Positions 1 through 12,189 of a stretch of DNA of 64,000 nucleotides are shown here, piece after piece. Within the stretch, counting starts at the first letter, position 1. The number at the start of each line of letters is the position of its first letter. The notes under the pieces are model-generated. The model was not told the origin of the DNA and made no database searches. It saw only the letters and a list, made by a program, of their open reading frames with translations. Location: positions 19,144,694 to 19,208,693 of the forward strand of contig ML680053.1 of assembly GCA_007922225.1 (NCBI GenBank). Reading direction: 5' to 3'. Origin of the DNA: Emydura subglobosa (lineage: Eukaryota; Chordata; Testudines; Chelidae). The position numbers and the translations under genes are program-made.

Positions 1-149
1 CTGATGGTATATTTTATAATTAGATTTCACCAAGCCAGGAACAAATGTGAACTCCTGGATCACTAGAACTGTCTTACCATGGAGTCATGTACTCTCTTAG
101 ACTCACCAGGCTATTGTGCCTTCGAGACAAACTGGACGTAGTGATAAAC

Positions 150-930
150 GGTCACTTACACCAGAAATCACACCACTTTCAGGTTGCTGCCAGCCCCACA
201 AGACAAGTTATTTACCCCAGATTAATTGGAACCGTAGATCTTATGCCAAAGACAACTCCTGTAGCCAGTCCTGTAATAAACTATCTAAAGATTTATTAAC
301 TAGGAAAAATAAATAAGAGTTATTTACAGGTTAAAGCAAACAAACGTACACACAAATGAGTTACCATCTAAATCCTAAGAGTGACAGAGTTGTAATGATC
401 TTGTGTTCAGTGTCTTTCCGGGCAGACGCAGAAGACAGCCCCTGGGGATCTCTGTCTTTAGTTCGGTGTCTCTAGCACAGAGTTCAAAAAGTGAAGAGGT
501 GGAAAATTTTCCTGTGACTTTGTTTTATTTCCTTCATTCGGCTTCCAAGTCCACAGGACAAGCTTCCTTAACCAGTCCTGTGTGTTGTAATGTTCATTGA
601 TAGCCCCTCTGATTTTGATAGTAATTCCAGATGGCTGGGGAGGATGAGTCCTGTGCCTGAATTCACAAGTTCAGAGCAAATGTTTTCAAAGTTATGCAGC
701 AAAACTTAGATATTTTCTTATAGCATGGAATACTGATATTACAAGTGAGATTAATGCATGCAGCAATTTACAAGCATTTCATAGAGTCTAAGCAGTAAAT
801 ACATTCTGATAAGATTAATACCTGTTTTGAGCAAAACTAACATACAGGTGAAGTGGACTGGTCTACAGCTGTGAATTTGTCTGTTCTTAGTGTATGCCTG
901 CAGCCTGAGCAAGATCTGGCCTGCCAGTGT
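150..930 (-). mobile_element. LTR-like retroelement relic, minus strand
   Basis: The stretch resembles turtle endogenous-retrovirus LTRs read on the minus strand. A reverse-complement AATAAA lies near 289-294 (TTTATTAAC on the + strand), followed by a purine-rich tract that includes 'ttacaggttaaag'. The same wording recurs in the LTR-like block at 17.2-18.3 kb. I cannot fix either end and see no target duplication. Short open frames here are not credible genes. It could instead be an unrelated dispersed repeat. Confidence 0.35.
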
Positions 931-1020
931 CACATGAGCCTCAGCCAGATTGCTGTCCTCAGTGCCCCAATTTCACCCAGAACTTAGGAAATGCATTTAA
1001 ATGGCACTTCTAGATGGGAT

Positions 1021-1044
1021 GAGAGAGAGAGAGAGAGAGAGAGA
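1021..1044. repeat. (GA)n microsatellite
   Basis: An uninterrupted run of twelve GA dinucleotides lies in otherwise unique intron sequence. Confidence 0.95.
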
Positions 1045-2230
1045 TAATGCTGTTGTGTGCACCTGAGGCATTTTTGTAAATAAATAATAAACATAATACT
1101 GTGCTTAGTTCCAGGAACCTTGTTACCAGAAATATGTAGAATTCAGAGAAGAACTACTAAAGTATTGAAAGGAGCTGTAAGGATTGACTTAAGTGCAAAG
1201 AATATAAGAGTGAGACATAGTATCTGTTTGAGCTTTGTCTGAATACTCTTTTGTGAAAATATGACCATTTGCATTTGGATCTCAGCAGTTAAACAGCTTG
1301 TATTTCCACACTGATGTTTATAAATATTTAAATACTAAGTTATAAACCAAAGAGCATTTATTTTTCTCCACTGTGCGGTTTTTAGAAAGATCCTTTTTCT
1401 CTGGAAATTGCATTACAAAAATCCTGTTGATATTAGGTTAGTTCAGAAACCATCTTCCATTCAGGTGAAAAATGCTATAGTATTTGCTTTGAGTACTCTA
1501 TTAAACAACTTGGGGTTGTTTTAGCATTTTAATGCACTGCAGAATAGACATTTCCAATGGCCTTTTTCAAGGGATGTCAAAGGAACATTTATTACTAAGG
1601 AAGAGGGCAAGGAGGTACTAAGTAGAAAGACTATTTTGGAAAAATACTGCAGAATTTTCAGTGAAGTGCATGGAGAATTGGCTATGCAGCTTATATTAAT
1701 AGCAGTTAAGTCCCACCCAGTGCACTGAAAATTTCCTTTTTATTGTGAGATAAAAATATTTTGGATGTAAAGGTCAGATGTGGGTATCCACAACACAGTC
1801 AGCCTCATTTGTATCAATATGATTCACCTTTTGTTAACATGCCATTATAGACTTCTGTATTTAGGATTCCCCCATGCAAGTAAATATTTAGGGACATTTA
1901 AAATTTGTCACCGTGTTCTCAGCACTAAGCTAAAAATTATAAGGTGGGAACTTTCGCCACCAACCACAACACAGGGTTCGTTTGTTCCTAGTGCTAGTCC
2001 CAAACCCAGATAAAGTGGAAGGGTGTCTGGCAAGTCATCCCTCTGAAATACCTCTAGCTTTGACACACACAAAAAAAGGATGTAAAAATTTATCAGTTTC
2101 ATCTGCAACTCACAATGGAACCAAAGCTTTAGGATTTATCTAAATCTTCTACTACAATAGAGCTGTTGGATTGTATGATGATGGCTCGTCCATAAACTAG
2201 AAATGGAAGGTGTAGTAGAAAGTGAGAACC

Positions 2231-2900
2231 TGAGACTTGAGGCCTAGTATGACAAGCCAGGTCTGAGGCCTGAGCTAAAGTCAAGCTCTATAAAGCAAAA
2301 TTAGCAGAAGTCAGGCTGTGGACCTGAGTTCAAGTTTACAGAAACTGGCAAGAACAGAGCTGGTATTGCAAACACACATTCTTAAAGAAGCATTTGGCAC
2401 AGAACACTCAGCAAGTACACTCCAGAAAGATGGTACCAGAACATCCAAATACTAGGAATGGTATAAGCTCACCCCCCAAAGATAACAAGAATACACTGAC
2501 CCCTCTTAAAGATAAGCTCAAGATGACAGTGTGATAGATAGAGATGTTTTGATTAAACCATCCTGTAGCTGGTAAAGGGTGATATCCTATCACATCAGAG
2601 GGTGGCAACTGCAAACGTCAGAGGGGTAATATGCAACTTGTTTGTATTGTATCAGTGTATAAAAGAGGGTCTCAAAGGGAGTGTCTTGGTCCAGCCAAGG
2701 GGGAAATGGAAATTCATGCCGTATATTGAGTTGGTCCATTGTAACAAGGGTGCTTGTGTAAGTGGTCCTGTAGAGTCTGTGGGATGCTAGGAACGTGCTT
2801 TGTCTACAATAAAACTGACCGGGTGCCTTCATTACTGAAACGGATCTCTGGTCTTATTGGATAATCCAGTTGTGCTTTCGTGTCTCAGTTATCTGGGCAG
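2231..2900 (+). mobile_element. Probable solo LTR of an endogenous retrovirus, plus strand
   Basis: The promoter and processing signals are arranged as in a retroviral LTR. A TATA box (TATAAAAG, 2658-2665) is followed about 150 bp later by a polyadenylation signal (AATAAA, 2808-2813) and then by a GT-rich segment with 'ggtcttattgg'. No gag, pol or env sequence adjoins it, so it would be a solo LTR. The start near 2231 and the end near 2900 are estimates, and I could not find a clean 4-6 bp target duplication. Confidence 0.5.
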
Positions 2901-3649
2901 AGCTGGGACAGCATACACGCTAGGAGAAGAAACATGCAGCCAACAAGTGACAACAGAGGGGAGCACCTGATATAAAGGCAGTACATCCAGTTCTGCAATG
3001 ACATCAGTCTCTGTGGATGAGATCATGGAATATTTGATCATTGAGACCCATCGTAAAAGTGACTCTTGTGGCTGAAGCATTGGAAAGGTTGAATGTTGAT
3101 ATATGCAGCATGCAGGAAACACAGTGGAATTTGAGCCCTGAGAGCACAGCTGTGACTCATAGTAGTCAGACCTTTTAATTGTTACATGCCTCTGATACAT
3201 CTGCCAGGCACACTGGTGTTGCTCTGGTTTTGTCCCTACAGCACAATCTGCACTACTGAGTTGGCAGGCTTATTCTCCAGGCCTAAAAGCCACCATTTTC
3301 AGTTAGCAGGTAGGATGTTGATATACATCAGGCAACAGTGCAACCTTGGATCGTATTCAAGTTTGGAAGCCCTTGGCTACACTCATGGAATGTACGAATA
3401 TTTAGGAGTGCTGCTATTGCTCCAGAATCTGATCATCAGCTCCTAATAGGAACAATAATCTTCAATTAATGAAGTTCAAGAAACAGGCATCTACTATATC
3501 AGAACACATCAATATTGGTAAACTTCACGATGAAGCAATTGCTAATAGTTACGCAGTAGCAATTTTCAACAACTGTTCTATATTGGATAACTAGCTGTCT
3601 ACTATGGAGGAATAATCCATTTTATTTCAGGATTACTTCAGAGAAATTG

Positions 3650-5095
3650 CCAGAGAACAACTAGGACAAAGGAGAATGAAAAGGCAATATTGGATTGCAG
3701 ATGATACCATCAAATTATGGGGGAGAAAAAAGGAGGCATGGAGCTGAATGGATGCACTAAGAGAGAAGGAAGTGGGCAATAGAAGAAAAGAAATGTCTTG
3801 AACAAGCAGTCAAAAAGGGCTGTCACATGAAGAATGATCATAACCAATGGTGGAATTTTATGGCACAATGTATTGAGGAGGTCTCTGAAAGAAATGACCA
3901 GAAACATGTATTTGAGACTTTAAAGGTCCTAACTGCCAGTAAAGGACAAAAATTGAAAATACTGCCGGAATACTGAAGCACAACATGTGTGTTGTGGTGA
4001 GCATTTTTGTAAATTCTACTGATATATGGAGCAGAAACATGTCCAGTAAAAAGAGTTGAAGAGAGGAAACGGAACAGTTTTGAATGTCAAAAGTTACTGC
4101 AGTCTTAACATCTGCTGGTTTGACTTTGTCACAAATGAGGAGATACTTAGATGATCCCGGCAAGTTGCAATCTTGCACCAATTAAGAACAAGACTCCTGT
4201 AAAGATGGGATCGTGTCCAATGTGCAGAAGAAGGCATGCTTTTACAGAAGTCTCTGTCACTAGCCTGGTCAGGAAGCCTGCTAAACAGCCATTGGGGCCA
4301 CTGGATGATTGAAGTGCTAAAGGAGCACCCAGGGAAGACAAGGTAGTTGAGAAGAAGTTAATGGAATTCTTTGCATCGGTTCTTCACTGAAGAGGATGTG
4401 ATCCCCACACACGAGACATTGTTTTTAGGTAACAAATATAAGGAACCGTCCTAGACTGAGGTGCCAATAGAGGAGGTTTTGGAATAAATTGATAAATTAA
4501 ATAGTAGTAAGTCACCAGGACCAGATGGTGTTCACCCAAGAGTACTGAAGGAACTCAAATATGAAACTGAAGAACTACAAAGCGTGATATGTAACCTATC
4601 TCTTAAATATGTGTCTGGACCAGTAGTTAATTTTTAGAAAAAGGTTAACAGGTGATCCAGTTACAGGCCAGTGAACCTAACTTCAGTACCAGGCAAATAA
4701 GTTGAAACTATAGTAATGAACAAAATTATTAGGCACATAGATAAACGCAGTGTGTTGGGGAAGAGTGAATATGACTTTTGTAAAGGGAAATCATGCCTCA
4801 CCAATCTATTAGAATTGTCCCAGGGATCTGTATTGGTTTAATTTATTCATAAATCATCTGGAAAAGGAGGTGAATAGTGGGGTGGCAAAATTTGCAGACA
4901 ATACAAAATCACTCAAGAAAGAGAAGTCCAAAGTTGACTGAAGAGTTAAAAAGAGATTTCACTAAACTGGGTAACTGGGCAACACAATGGCAGATGAAAT
5001 TCAATGTTAATAAGTGCAAAGTAATGTAGATTGGAAAAAATAATCCCAACTGTACATACAAAATGATGGGGTCAAATTTAACAGTTACCAGTCAA
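3650..5095 (+). mobile_element. Old, internally deleted CR1 LINE fragment
   Basis: The + strand reads as a decayed CR1 ORF2. Recognisable pieces include the N-terminal reverse-transcriptase part around 4500-4560 ('gtcaccaggaccagatggtgttcaccc'-like; SPGPDGVHP), the CxxN-type 'KGKSCLTNL' region near 4780-4810, and the late-RT segment LGNWATQWQMKFNVNKCKV at about 4966-5025. Between 4812 and 4815 the frame jumps from LTNLLE directly to the VPG/SV segment, so roughly 200 bp of catalytic domain is missing compared with intact CR1 copies. Many frameshifts and stops show this is an ancient, dead insertion. Its 3' UTR is not recognisable. Confidence 0.75.
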
Positions 5096-5379
5096 GAAAG
5101 AGCTGAGGTTGAAGGAAGCAGAGCATGTGGCTGACCATGAATGAGGTTGGGAAATGCAATGTTGAGGGATTAAAGAAGCCTAAATCGTCCCATACTGATT
5201 CTTGCTCAAGGAAGATGATGTTCAAGGGACTATTCAAGATGGAAATCCATTCTATGAGCGCCATGGCTACATCATAGCCATGTAAACCTGCTGCTGCAGC
5301 TGCTTCCGCCACCACCACTGTCCCCTTCTCTTTCCCATCCTTCTCTTGTGTGGAGTGATGCAGAAGCCTAACTCATTCC

Positions 5380-5800
5380 TACAAGGAAAACTTTAAGCAC
5401 CTAAGCTGCCTGACTCCAGGTGCCCATTCATGAATTGGCAAGTAGAGCTAGGTGCCTGCCTGCAACCTGGACGTAAGCACCTATCACTGACAGGGTGGGG
5501 GGAGGCAGAGTTCCTCAGCATCTCCCTCTGGCTAGCTTAAGAAACTCACTGTTTAGCAAGTTTAGGCACCTACATTGGCTTTGTGGATTACGGTTTCTTC
5601 CTGTGATTTTCTAGATGCTTAAAAGTTAGGCACAGTGACTATTTCAGCGTTGGAACGCCCAAGTCTCTTCATGGATCCTCACCTTTAAGTGATTTGCCCA
5701 AGAAGGCACAGGAAGTTTGTGATGGAGCAGGGAATTTAATCCAGGTCCCTTGAGTCTCAGGCTAGTGCCCTAGCCACTGGACCATCCTTCCTCTCTATTA
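5380..5800 (-). repeat. Dispersed repeat with a tRNA-like SINE end, minus strand
   Basis: The right part (5684-5795) has the hallmarks of a MIR- or tRNA-type SINE read backwards: 'gatttgccca', 'ggagcagggaatt', then 'agtgccctagccactggacca', the reverse complement of a tRNA-like A/B-box head. The left part is rich in the words 'taggcacct' and 'aggtgcc', repeated in both orientations, which is common in dispersed reptile repeats. I cannot name the family. There is no coding potential. Confidence 0.5.
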
Positions 5801-7689
5801 AGTGGAAAATGCCAAGATTAAATTTGATTTTCTTGACTTCATTGTTCCTTAAATGCATTTACTGTGGTTAAGAAATACTCTATTTAGCAAATGTGGGGGC
5901 ATCGGATCTCAGTGTTACAAATGGGGAAACAAGTTTTATCTTTATAAATATCGTGTGTCCATGTTTATTTGATTGTTGTTATGTGTCTGGTTATGTGACT
6001 TTGAAAGAGGTAATTCCTGCAAGGACTGGCTGCATGTAAGCCTGGAAAGCAGGCAGTCCTGTTGGCACTACTGGGCATGGTACTACAGGTTTCATTATCT
6101 TTGAAGTTTCATTTTCACTCAACTCTGGCTGGCAAGGGCCTTGAGGGAAGATCCTGGTAGGACACTGAAACAAAAAGCTTTGGTTCTGATACAAGCATCT
6201 TGACAAGCAGATGGGGAGAAACTCTGCGAAGAAGGAGAGATGAAGGCTGATACTCAGACCTAGAAAGGGGGGTCTGGAATAAGTGAAGGCCTGCTTAAAC
6301 TAGAAGGAAAAGGAAAGGCTAAGTTTAGGTTTTGATTGTTTTAACTTGTATCTCTCTGCATGTTCAATTTCTATTAATCCAATTGTATTTGTTTTTGAAG
6401 AAGCTGTCTGAACAACTGAATTTTATATTGGTCAGAAGATCCCAGGGAGTGTTCTATAATTAGATCTAAATCCAGTTGGGCCAGCTGAGGGAAGTATGAT
6501 TGTTGAGATGGGGTGTTGTAGCCTGGTGATCTAGTCTAAAGTGGGATGAACCATGGAGTTTCACTCTGGGAGAAGTGCAGGCAGGATCACTTGGAAACAG
6601 TGATCTTGGAGAGATGTGGAATCATAGGTGCAGCTTGCTCCTGAACTGTAACATTTGGGTCATGTGTTCTCTGCAGTTTCCCTGTTGTTCATTTCAGAAT
6701 TGTATACTATGTTTTTACTGTCAGTGCTATTAAATTTTTGTGGCCTGCACTACCAAAACAGCACATACAGTATAGATTTACATTTCTGGTTTGATAACTA
6801 CAGCTGAAGATGACTTAGGAAACACTTAAACAGGTGTCCAAAAAAGAGGCATGCTTATAAATTTGAAAATGATTGACTTATACATTATATATGCAGTCAA
6901 TATTTGTTAAACATTCAGGCTCATTTTATCACCTTCCTACATTTATGATACAAATGAAATGAAAATGCAGATGAAAATGCAATTGCTCTCTAGATTGCTG
7001 TTGCTGAATCATACTGACCAGAACAGAAATAGGAAAGGAAAACAAGCCTCAAGGTACAGCAGTCATGCAGAACAATTATACTGTAATGCAAGAAAGCAAG
7101 GCCTTGAGAAATTTGCCCTTGATGCCCAGACAAATCTAGCAGCCTCCCTGAATTCCAAGATCATAAATAATAAAAATGAAAAATATCCTTTTGAAATAGT
7201 AGACTTACCTTTCTTTTCCCAAGCTCCTCTCACAAACAATGTTAACCTGGTGGAGTGAGAAGAGATAGCATAATTCTTCTGTTACATCTCTGTGAGTTCC
7301 TGCAATCAGGGTGACCCATTGTTTAAATGACAATAACTCACATTAACATGACATGGTGCAAAATGTTGACAGATCAGCATCTCCTTAGGACATAACCTGA
7401 ATGTGTCAACATAAAATATCTGATAGTTACATTTTACACAGGGCAGTTCCAACTAATGGATGTTTGTCTGAGTGAAGGGTGAGTAAAAGCTTAATTTGGG
7501 CTTCAGTATTTGACCAATAGTATCTTCCAACTCAAAAGTTTCCTAATCACTGTACAAATAGAGAGACAATGATTATTTCATTCATTTTGAAAATGCAACC
7601 ACTTCAGGGGTGAAACAAGGCAACTATTTAATAGCATACAACAACAAAACAGCTTAGGACAAAAAGTGAAGAATCACAAATTCAGGAAG

Positions 7690-7965
7690 ATGTTAGTTAG
7701 TTAGTTGGCATTTAATTGCCCCTCTTGGAATTTGGCCAGGACACTGGGATTAATATCCATACTTTTGCAAAAATACCATTGAATCTTTTATTATTGCAAG
7801 GGGTCAAGACCTTGGTTTTGCACTCTCTACAATTGCATAGTGCCCTCTTAAACTGTGCTGGGACATAGATTCAATACTTATTTAGAGACAAGAATGGAAC
7901 AATATCACTTCCTGCAGTACCTGAGTGTTAATTGGCACTTTCCCATCCAGGCACTGACCTGATTT
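7690..7965 (-). repeat. Degenerate 5S rRNA-derived SINE (minus strand)
   Basis: The block ends with 'tttcccatccaggcactgacc' (about 7940-7961). This closely resembles the reverse complement of the 5S rRNA internal promoter region ('TAGTACTTGGATGGG'). It begins with 'ggccaggacactgggattaa', a motif I recognise from 5S-headed vertebrate SINEs. It is therefore probably an old SINE with a 5S-type head on the minus strand. Sequence decay is heavy, so no functional RNA polymerase III promoter is implied. Confidence 0.45.
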
Positions 7966-8420
7966 ATAAGAATGTAAGGACATAAGAATGGCCATACTGG
8001 GTCAGACCAATGGTCCATCTAGCCCAGTATCCTGTCTTCTGACAATGGCCAGTGCTAGATGCTTCAGAGGAAATGAACAGAACAGGACAGTTATTGAGTG
8101 ATCCATCCCTTGCCATCAAGCGTCTGGCAGTCAGGGGTTTAGGGATATTCCAAGCATGGGGTTGCATCTCTGACAATCTTGGCTAATAGCCATTGATGGA
8201 CCTATTCTCCATGAGCTTATTTAATTCTTTTTTTAACCCCGTTATAGTTTTGGCCTTCACAACATCCCCTGCCAATGAGTTCTACGGATTGTCGGTGCAT
8301 TATAAGAAGAAGTACTTCCTTATGTTTGTTTTAAATCTGCTGCCTATTAATTTTATTGGGTGATGATTCCTGGTTTTTGTGTTATGTGAAGGGTTAAATA
8401 ACACATCCCTATTTAGCATG
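7966..8420 (-). mobile_element. CR1 LINE 3' end (minus strand)
   Basis: The + strand begins 'aagaatggccatactggg' and continues with 'tccatctagcccagtatcctgtc', 'ggctaatagccattgatgg' and 'acaacatcccctgccaatgagttc'. These are the standard reverse-complement phrases of a reptile CR1 3' region. It encodes the extreme RT C-terminus plus UTR and is 5' truncated. There is a small lesion near 8305. No target duplication is visible. Confidence 0.75.
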
Positions 8421-9465
8421 TGAATTTTGAAAGGAGTACAAGATATGGGTGGTGTGGTTATATGTAAATATATTTTAGTGAAAAGCAATATAGTACTATT
8501 CATAAAGCAACATTATGTATGGAATTAAGTTGTCTGGGTGTGGCGTATGCAAGAATATTTTATGCCTCTAATTTATGACTTTCTTTCATTTAGATAGAAT
8601 ATACACTTTCCGGTCTATTTTAATTCCTATTGATGCCCATAGCGGCTGTTTTCAAGTATTCTAACTAACACTAGGCACCTGAAAATGTATTTAAAGGCAT
8701 ATTTCCTAAGGCAGTTAGGAAAATCGCAGGGACATCAGGCCTCAGCATCTCTCCCTAAGTCCATACTGTATGGATGGTGAGGACCCAGAACAGGACCTCC
8801 CAGAAGCAGAGCCAGCTCCTGGGAGCTGCAGGGACAATAGCCAGTTGCAGCTATAGGACATGACCTAGCTGGAGGTCTTTGCCTCTTCACAGTGACAATC
8901 AGGAGAGGACTTTTACCATTATTTTCTCTCTGCAAATTGGTGGTTTGCTCCAACCAACTCCTGCCATTCTACATCTCTTCCTCCCGCACCCACCCCCCCA
9001 CTGCAGGGCTCACTACCTCCACATCCCTCTTTCATTTCATTGGCTTTGCTTCTTCCTTGCTCCTATCACCAACTCTTGAATTCCATGGGAATTTTTCCAT
9101 GGGCTTTGCACCAACCTCTTAGTCCTCTTACTACTGCATCTTTGATATCACCTAAATTCCCTCTTTCCTCAATTTCCCCATGACCAAGAACCTTGTCCAT
9201 ACTTTGAGCAATTCTTACGTGGTTAGTGTAACTTTCCCCTTTGGCCTTCCCATTCCTCACTTATCTGCCTCCCTCACCCACATCTGTAGTCTAACCAAAA
9301 CACTACTGCTAAAGTCAGACACCTCTCCAGCCACTCTGACTATGATAACCTCAATTTTTGAGTTATATCAAATTAAAACTCACCTTACATAATCTCTCTC
9401 TACTTACTGCTCATTTTCCATTCCTTAAAATTCTCCCAGTCACCCCTGAGGCTATTTGTAAGTCA

Positions 9466-9532
9466 AATTCTGCTGTCAGTTACACCAGTGCGAATCCAGC
9501 GTAATTCCATTGATTTCAATTTCTAGTTTTTT
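9466..9532. repeat. Short dispersed repeat ('ttacaccagtg...ccattga' type)
   Basis: The segment carries 'aaattctgctgtcagttacaccagtgcgaatcc...attccattgatttcaat'. Related wording occurs at 13736-13805, 53138-53216 and 55684-55755 in this window. It is non-coding and of unknown family. Confidence 0.5.
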
Positions 9533-10143
9533 AAGAGGCCCAGAATGTCTTTATCTTTAACAGCACTGAGCACCTTGTCAGCACTTATAAATAATGATAG
9601 CTATGCATCTCAAATTTTAAGAGGACTTTGGGAGGTTGTACGCTGTTTTAGATAGGAGAGACATGTTTTTCACACCATCTGACTGCTTTCTTACATATGT
9701 CAGGATGCCCTTCATACAAAGGGATATGTTATATTGTCTGGCTACTAAGAGGATATTTGCTAAGTTTTTGGTTGATTTATCCATCCTAACCTCCTCTACA
9801 CCATTAAATGGACAAAGCTATTGTCCATGAACTTTCCCAATCCACCAAATTGATTGTACATGGCAATTTTTTGAAATCTAATATGAACCCATATTTGAGG
9901 AAATAAATATTTTCTTTTAAAAGTGCTGCTGTTTTAATAGTACTGAATATACCATCGAACAAGGGATGAATAGGATTTGAGCAGAGGAAGTCAAACTAAT
10001 GTAAGCTATTTCTCCCCATCACAGGCTTTATAACTGTATAGCTATTAACAATCACACCACAGGGTTTTCACAATAAAGTTTCTAGACTTGGAAAGAAACA
10101 GTGACATTCATTTTAGTTTTAAAGACCATTCTTTATTTCCCAG

Positions 10144-10246
10144 GTGTGATGGGGGAGTATGAGCCGAAAATTGAGGTCCATTTTCCTTACACAGTTACAG
10201 CTGCTAAGGGAACTACCGTTAAGATGGAATGCTTTGCGCTGGGCAA
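10144..10246 (+). CDS. CNTN6: CNTN6 exon: first half of Ig domain 3
   Basis: This is an internal coding exon of contactin-6, a GPI-anchored Ig/fibronectin neuronal adhesion protein that acts at the cell surface in synapse formation and Notch-related signalling (family knowledge). It starts after CAG (10141-10143) with the last two bases of a split codon and then reads [20 protein letters not shown], continuing to KMECFALG. The Cys codon at 10230-10232 is the first cysteine of the Ig3 disulphide. It ends with AA of a split Asn codon before donor GTAAGT (10247-10252). [11 protein letters not shown] is shared with CNTN4 and other paralogues; the later exons decide for CNTN6. Length is 103 bp. 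The match to remembered mammalian contactin exons is close, and no stop or frameshift is present. Confidence 0.93.
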
Positions 10247-10911
10247 GTAAGTACATATTCTTCCATAATTAGACACCATTGTTTATTAAAATGTGACACA
10301 TCTAATTTTTGGTTCAGTTATTTTGCAGGGTTTCATTTTCATAGAAACTCCTCGGTGTATATACCAAGTTTTTATAAGACAGCTAAGTGGGAATTGACTA
10401 AGTAACCAATTATGAATTCCCTACGTAGCCATTCCTACAGACAATAATATATACAAGTTAAAAATATGCTGGTTCTACATAAAAAGTAAAGTTCTTTTAA
10501 ATGAAAAGAGAAAAATTGTCATCTGTATTCTTCTATTTACCAAACATTTTTCCTCTGCTACTTTTTCACTGCTTGCTAGCACAAATCCGGCTATATAATT
10601 CCAGTGGTTTGTCTGTTGTTGTTTGTTTTTGTTTTGTGTTGATTTCCGCCCTGCAAATCTCTTAATTGGAAAGAAAACAAGATTATTGTGTAGTTACTCT
10701 GTTCCAGCCTGGGACCTAGATTCTAAATAGAAATAAAAAGATAATGTTCTAAATATACTAAGAATATATTTTATATAATTATAATAATAATATATAAGAG
10801 CCCAGGATTACTTTTGCATCCTCTAACCCAATGGTGGTATCATCTGTTTCCCTATAAAACCTCTAATTCATGGTGACACCAGTCATCTAAGTTATAACCT
10901 ACCCACTAGCA

Positions 10912-11325
10912 TAGAGTTTCTCAACCAGGGGTAGGCATACCCCAGGGGATATTCAGAGGTCTTCCAAGGGGTACATCAACTCATCTAGATATTTACTTAG
11001 TTTTACAACATGCTACATAAAAAAGCAATAGCAAAGTCAGTACAAAGTAAAATTGAATATAGATAATGACTTGTTTATACTGCTCAATATACTATACACT
11101 GAAATGTAAGTACAATATTTATATTCCAATTGATTTATTTTATAATTATATGGTAAAAATGAGAAAGTAAGCAATTTTTCAGTAATAATGTGCTGTGACA
11201 CTTTTGTATTTTTATGTCTGATATTGTAAGCAAGTTGTTTTTAAGTGAGGTGAAATTAGGGGATAGCCAAGACAAATCAGACTCCTCAAAGGTGCAAGGT
11301 AGTCTGCAAAGATTGAGGACCATTG
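10912..11325. mobile_element. Non-autonomous hAT transposon (MITE) with 8-bp TSD
   Basis: An exact 8-bp duplication, CACTAGCA, flanks the element at 10904-10911 and 11326-11333. The ends are imperfect inverted repeats: the left end reads 'tagagtttctcaacc', and the reverse complement of the right end reads 'caatggtcctcaatc'. Both resemble the hAT-type terminus CAGNGGTTCTCAACC. Length is 414 bp, with no transposase ORF. An 8-bp duplication is characteristic of the hAT superfamily (established). Inference: a non-autonomous Charlie-like element mobilised in trans and now decayed. Confidence 0.85.
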
Positions 11326-11726
11326 CACTAGCACTGCCAGAGTTCTGGGTTTAATATCTCTCTTTAGCTAAAATTGTGCATTCGAGTGAATAGACGAGTG
11401 AATGAGAGGGTGAGGGTATTTTGTTTTTAAAAATAATAATACTTTGCAGTTTTATAGCTCCTTTCATCAAGAATAAGATTACCTCAGGGTCCTCTTTTGA
11501 CTATAGATACAGGATGATATTCATAACATTATTAAAGGACATGTTATTTTTGCCAGAAGCAAAGTGGGGCTGGGGTAGTATATGGTCAGACAGAGCAAAA
11601 AAGCACTGTCCATGACTCAGAGAAACCATCTTCTATTTCTCTCTCAATCTCTTTATATATATAGTGACATAAGCAACTAAAGATGGATAGATGTGACAAA
11701 ATGTTTGATAATTATCCACCGTAATA

Positions 11727-11764
11727 GTGTGTGTATGTGTGCGTGTGTGTGTGTGTGTGTATGT
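11727..11764. repeat. (TG)n microsatellite, slightly interrupted
   Basis: A TG/GT run with single interruptions ('gtatgtgtgcg') lies in intron sequence. Confidence 0.95.
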
Positions 11765-12189
11765 GCACACCACTGGCTTCTATTGAATGGAATCAGAACT
11801 GCTTATCTATGTGTCACAGTTGTTTTGCTCCACGTGGCATCAGAGTAGAGACAATTCTCACTTGTAATGAATGTGTATAGATAATTCTTTATTCAGGCTG
11901 CTGAATGCCAACTGTCCGTTTTGGCTTTCTAATTCATAAATCATTTAATCACATAGGGTCTCCTTTAATCCTGGCCAGGATTTAGCAATAATGAAAGGAT
12001 TGCTGAATATACTACACTCCTATAACTAAACCAAGATTTTCCTGTACCTCAGGTGGTCTCAGCTTTTGAACATAAGTATTATCCCATCTTTTGCTATGAA
12101 GTTCTGAGCTTTCATGTTGTACACCATAACAACCATGAAATCATAGATGGCTATATTTGCTGAAGTGAGATACTGAAATTACACTAACA

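Larger units (their letters stand above)
1..10143 (+). other. CNTN6: CNTN6 intron upstream of the first visible exon (partial)
   Basis: This is the 3' part of the intron that precedes the Ig3 exon. No exon-like sequence matching contactin Ig1 or Ig2 is visible on the + strand, so those exons must lie before the window. The sequence is AT-rich and carries several transposon relics listed separately. I see nothing recognisable in 931-2230 apart from a GA microsatellite, or in 2901-3649, 5801-7689 and 8421-9465. The intron ends with a good pyrimidine tract and the acceptor CAG at 10141-10143. Confidence 0.8.

Noticed and set aside
1780..2013. 77-codon frame upstream of the LTR-like block
   Set aside because: No domain, no splice context, low-quality composition and an overlapping antisense frame of similar length.
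5684..5795. A tRNA gene on the minus strand
   Set aside because: Only tRNA-like box remnants of a SINE are present. No cloverleaf can be drawn with paired acceptor and anticodon stems.
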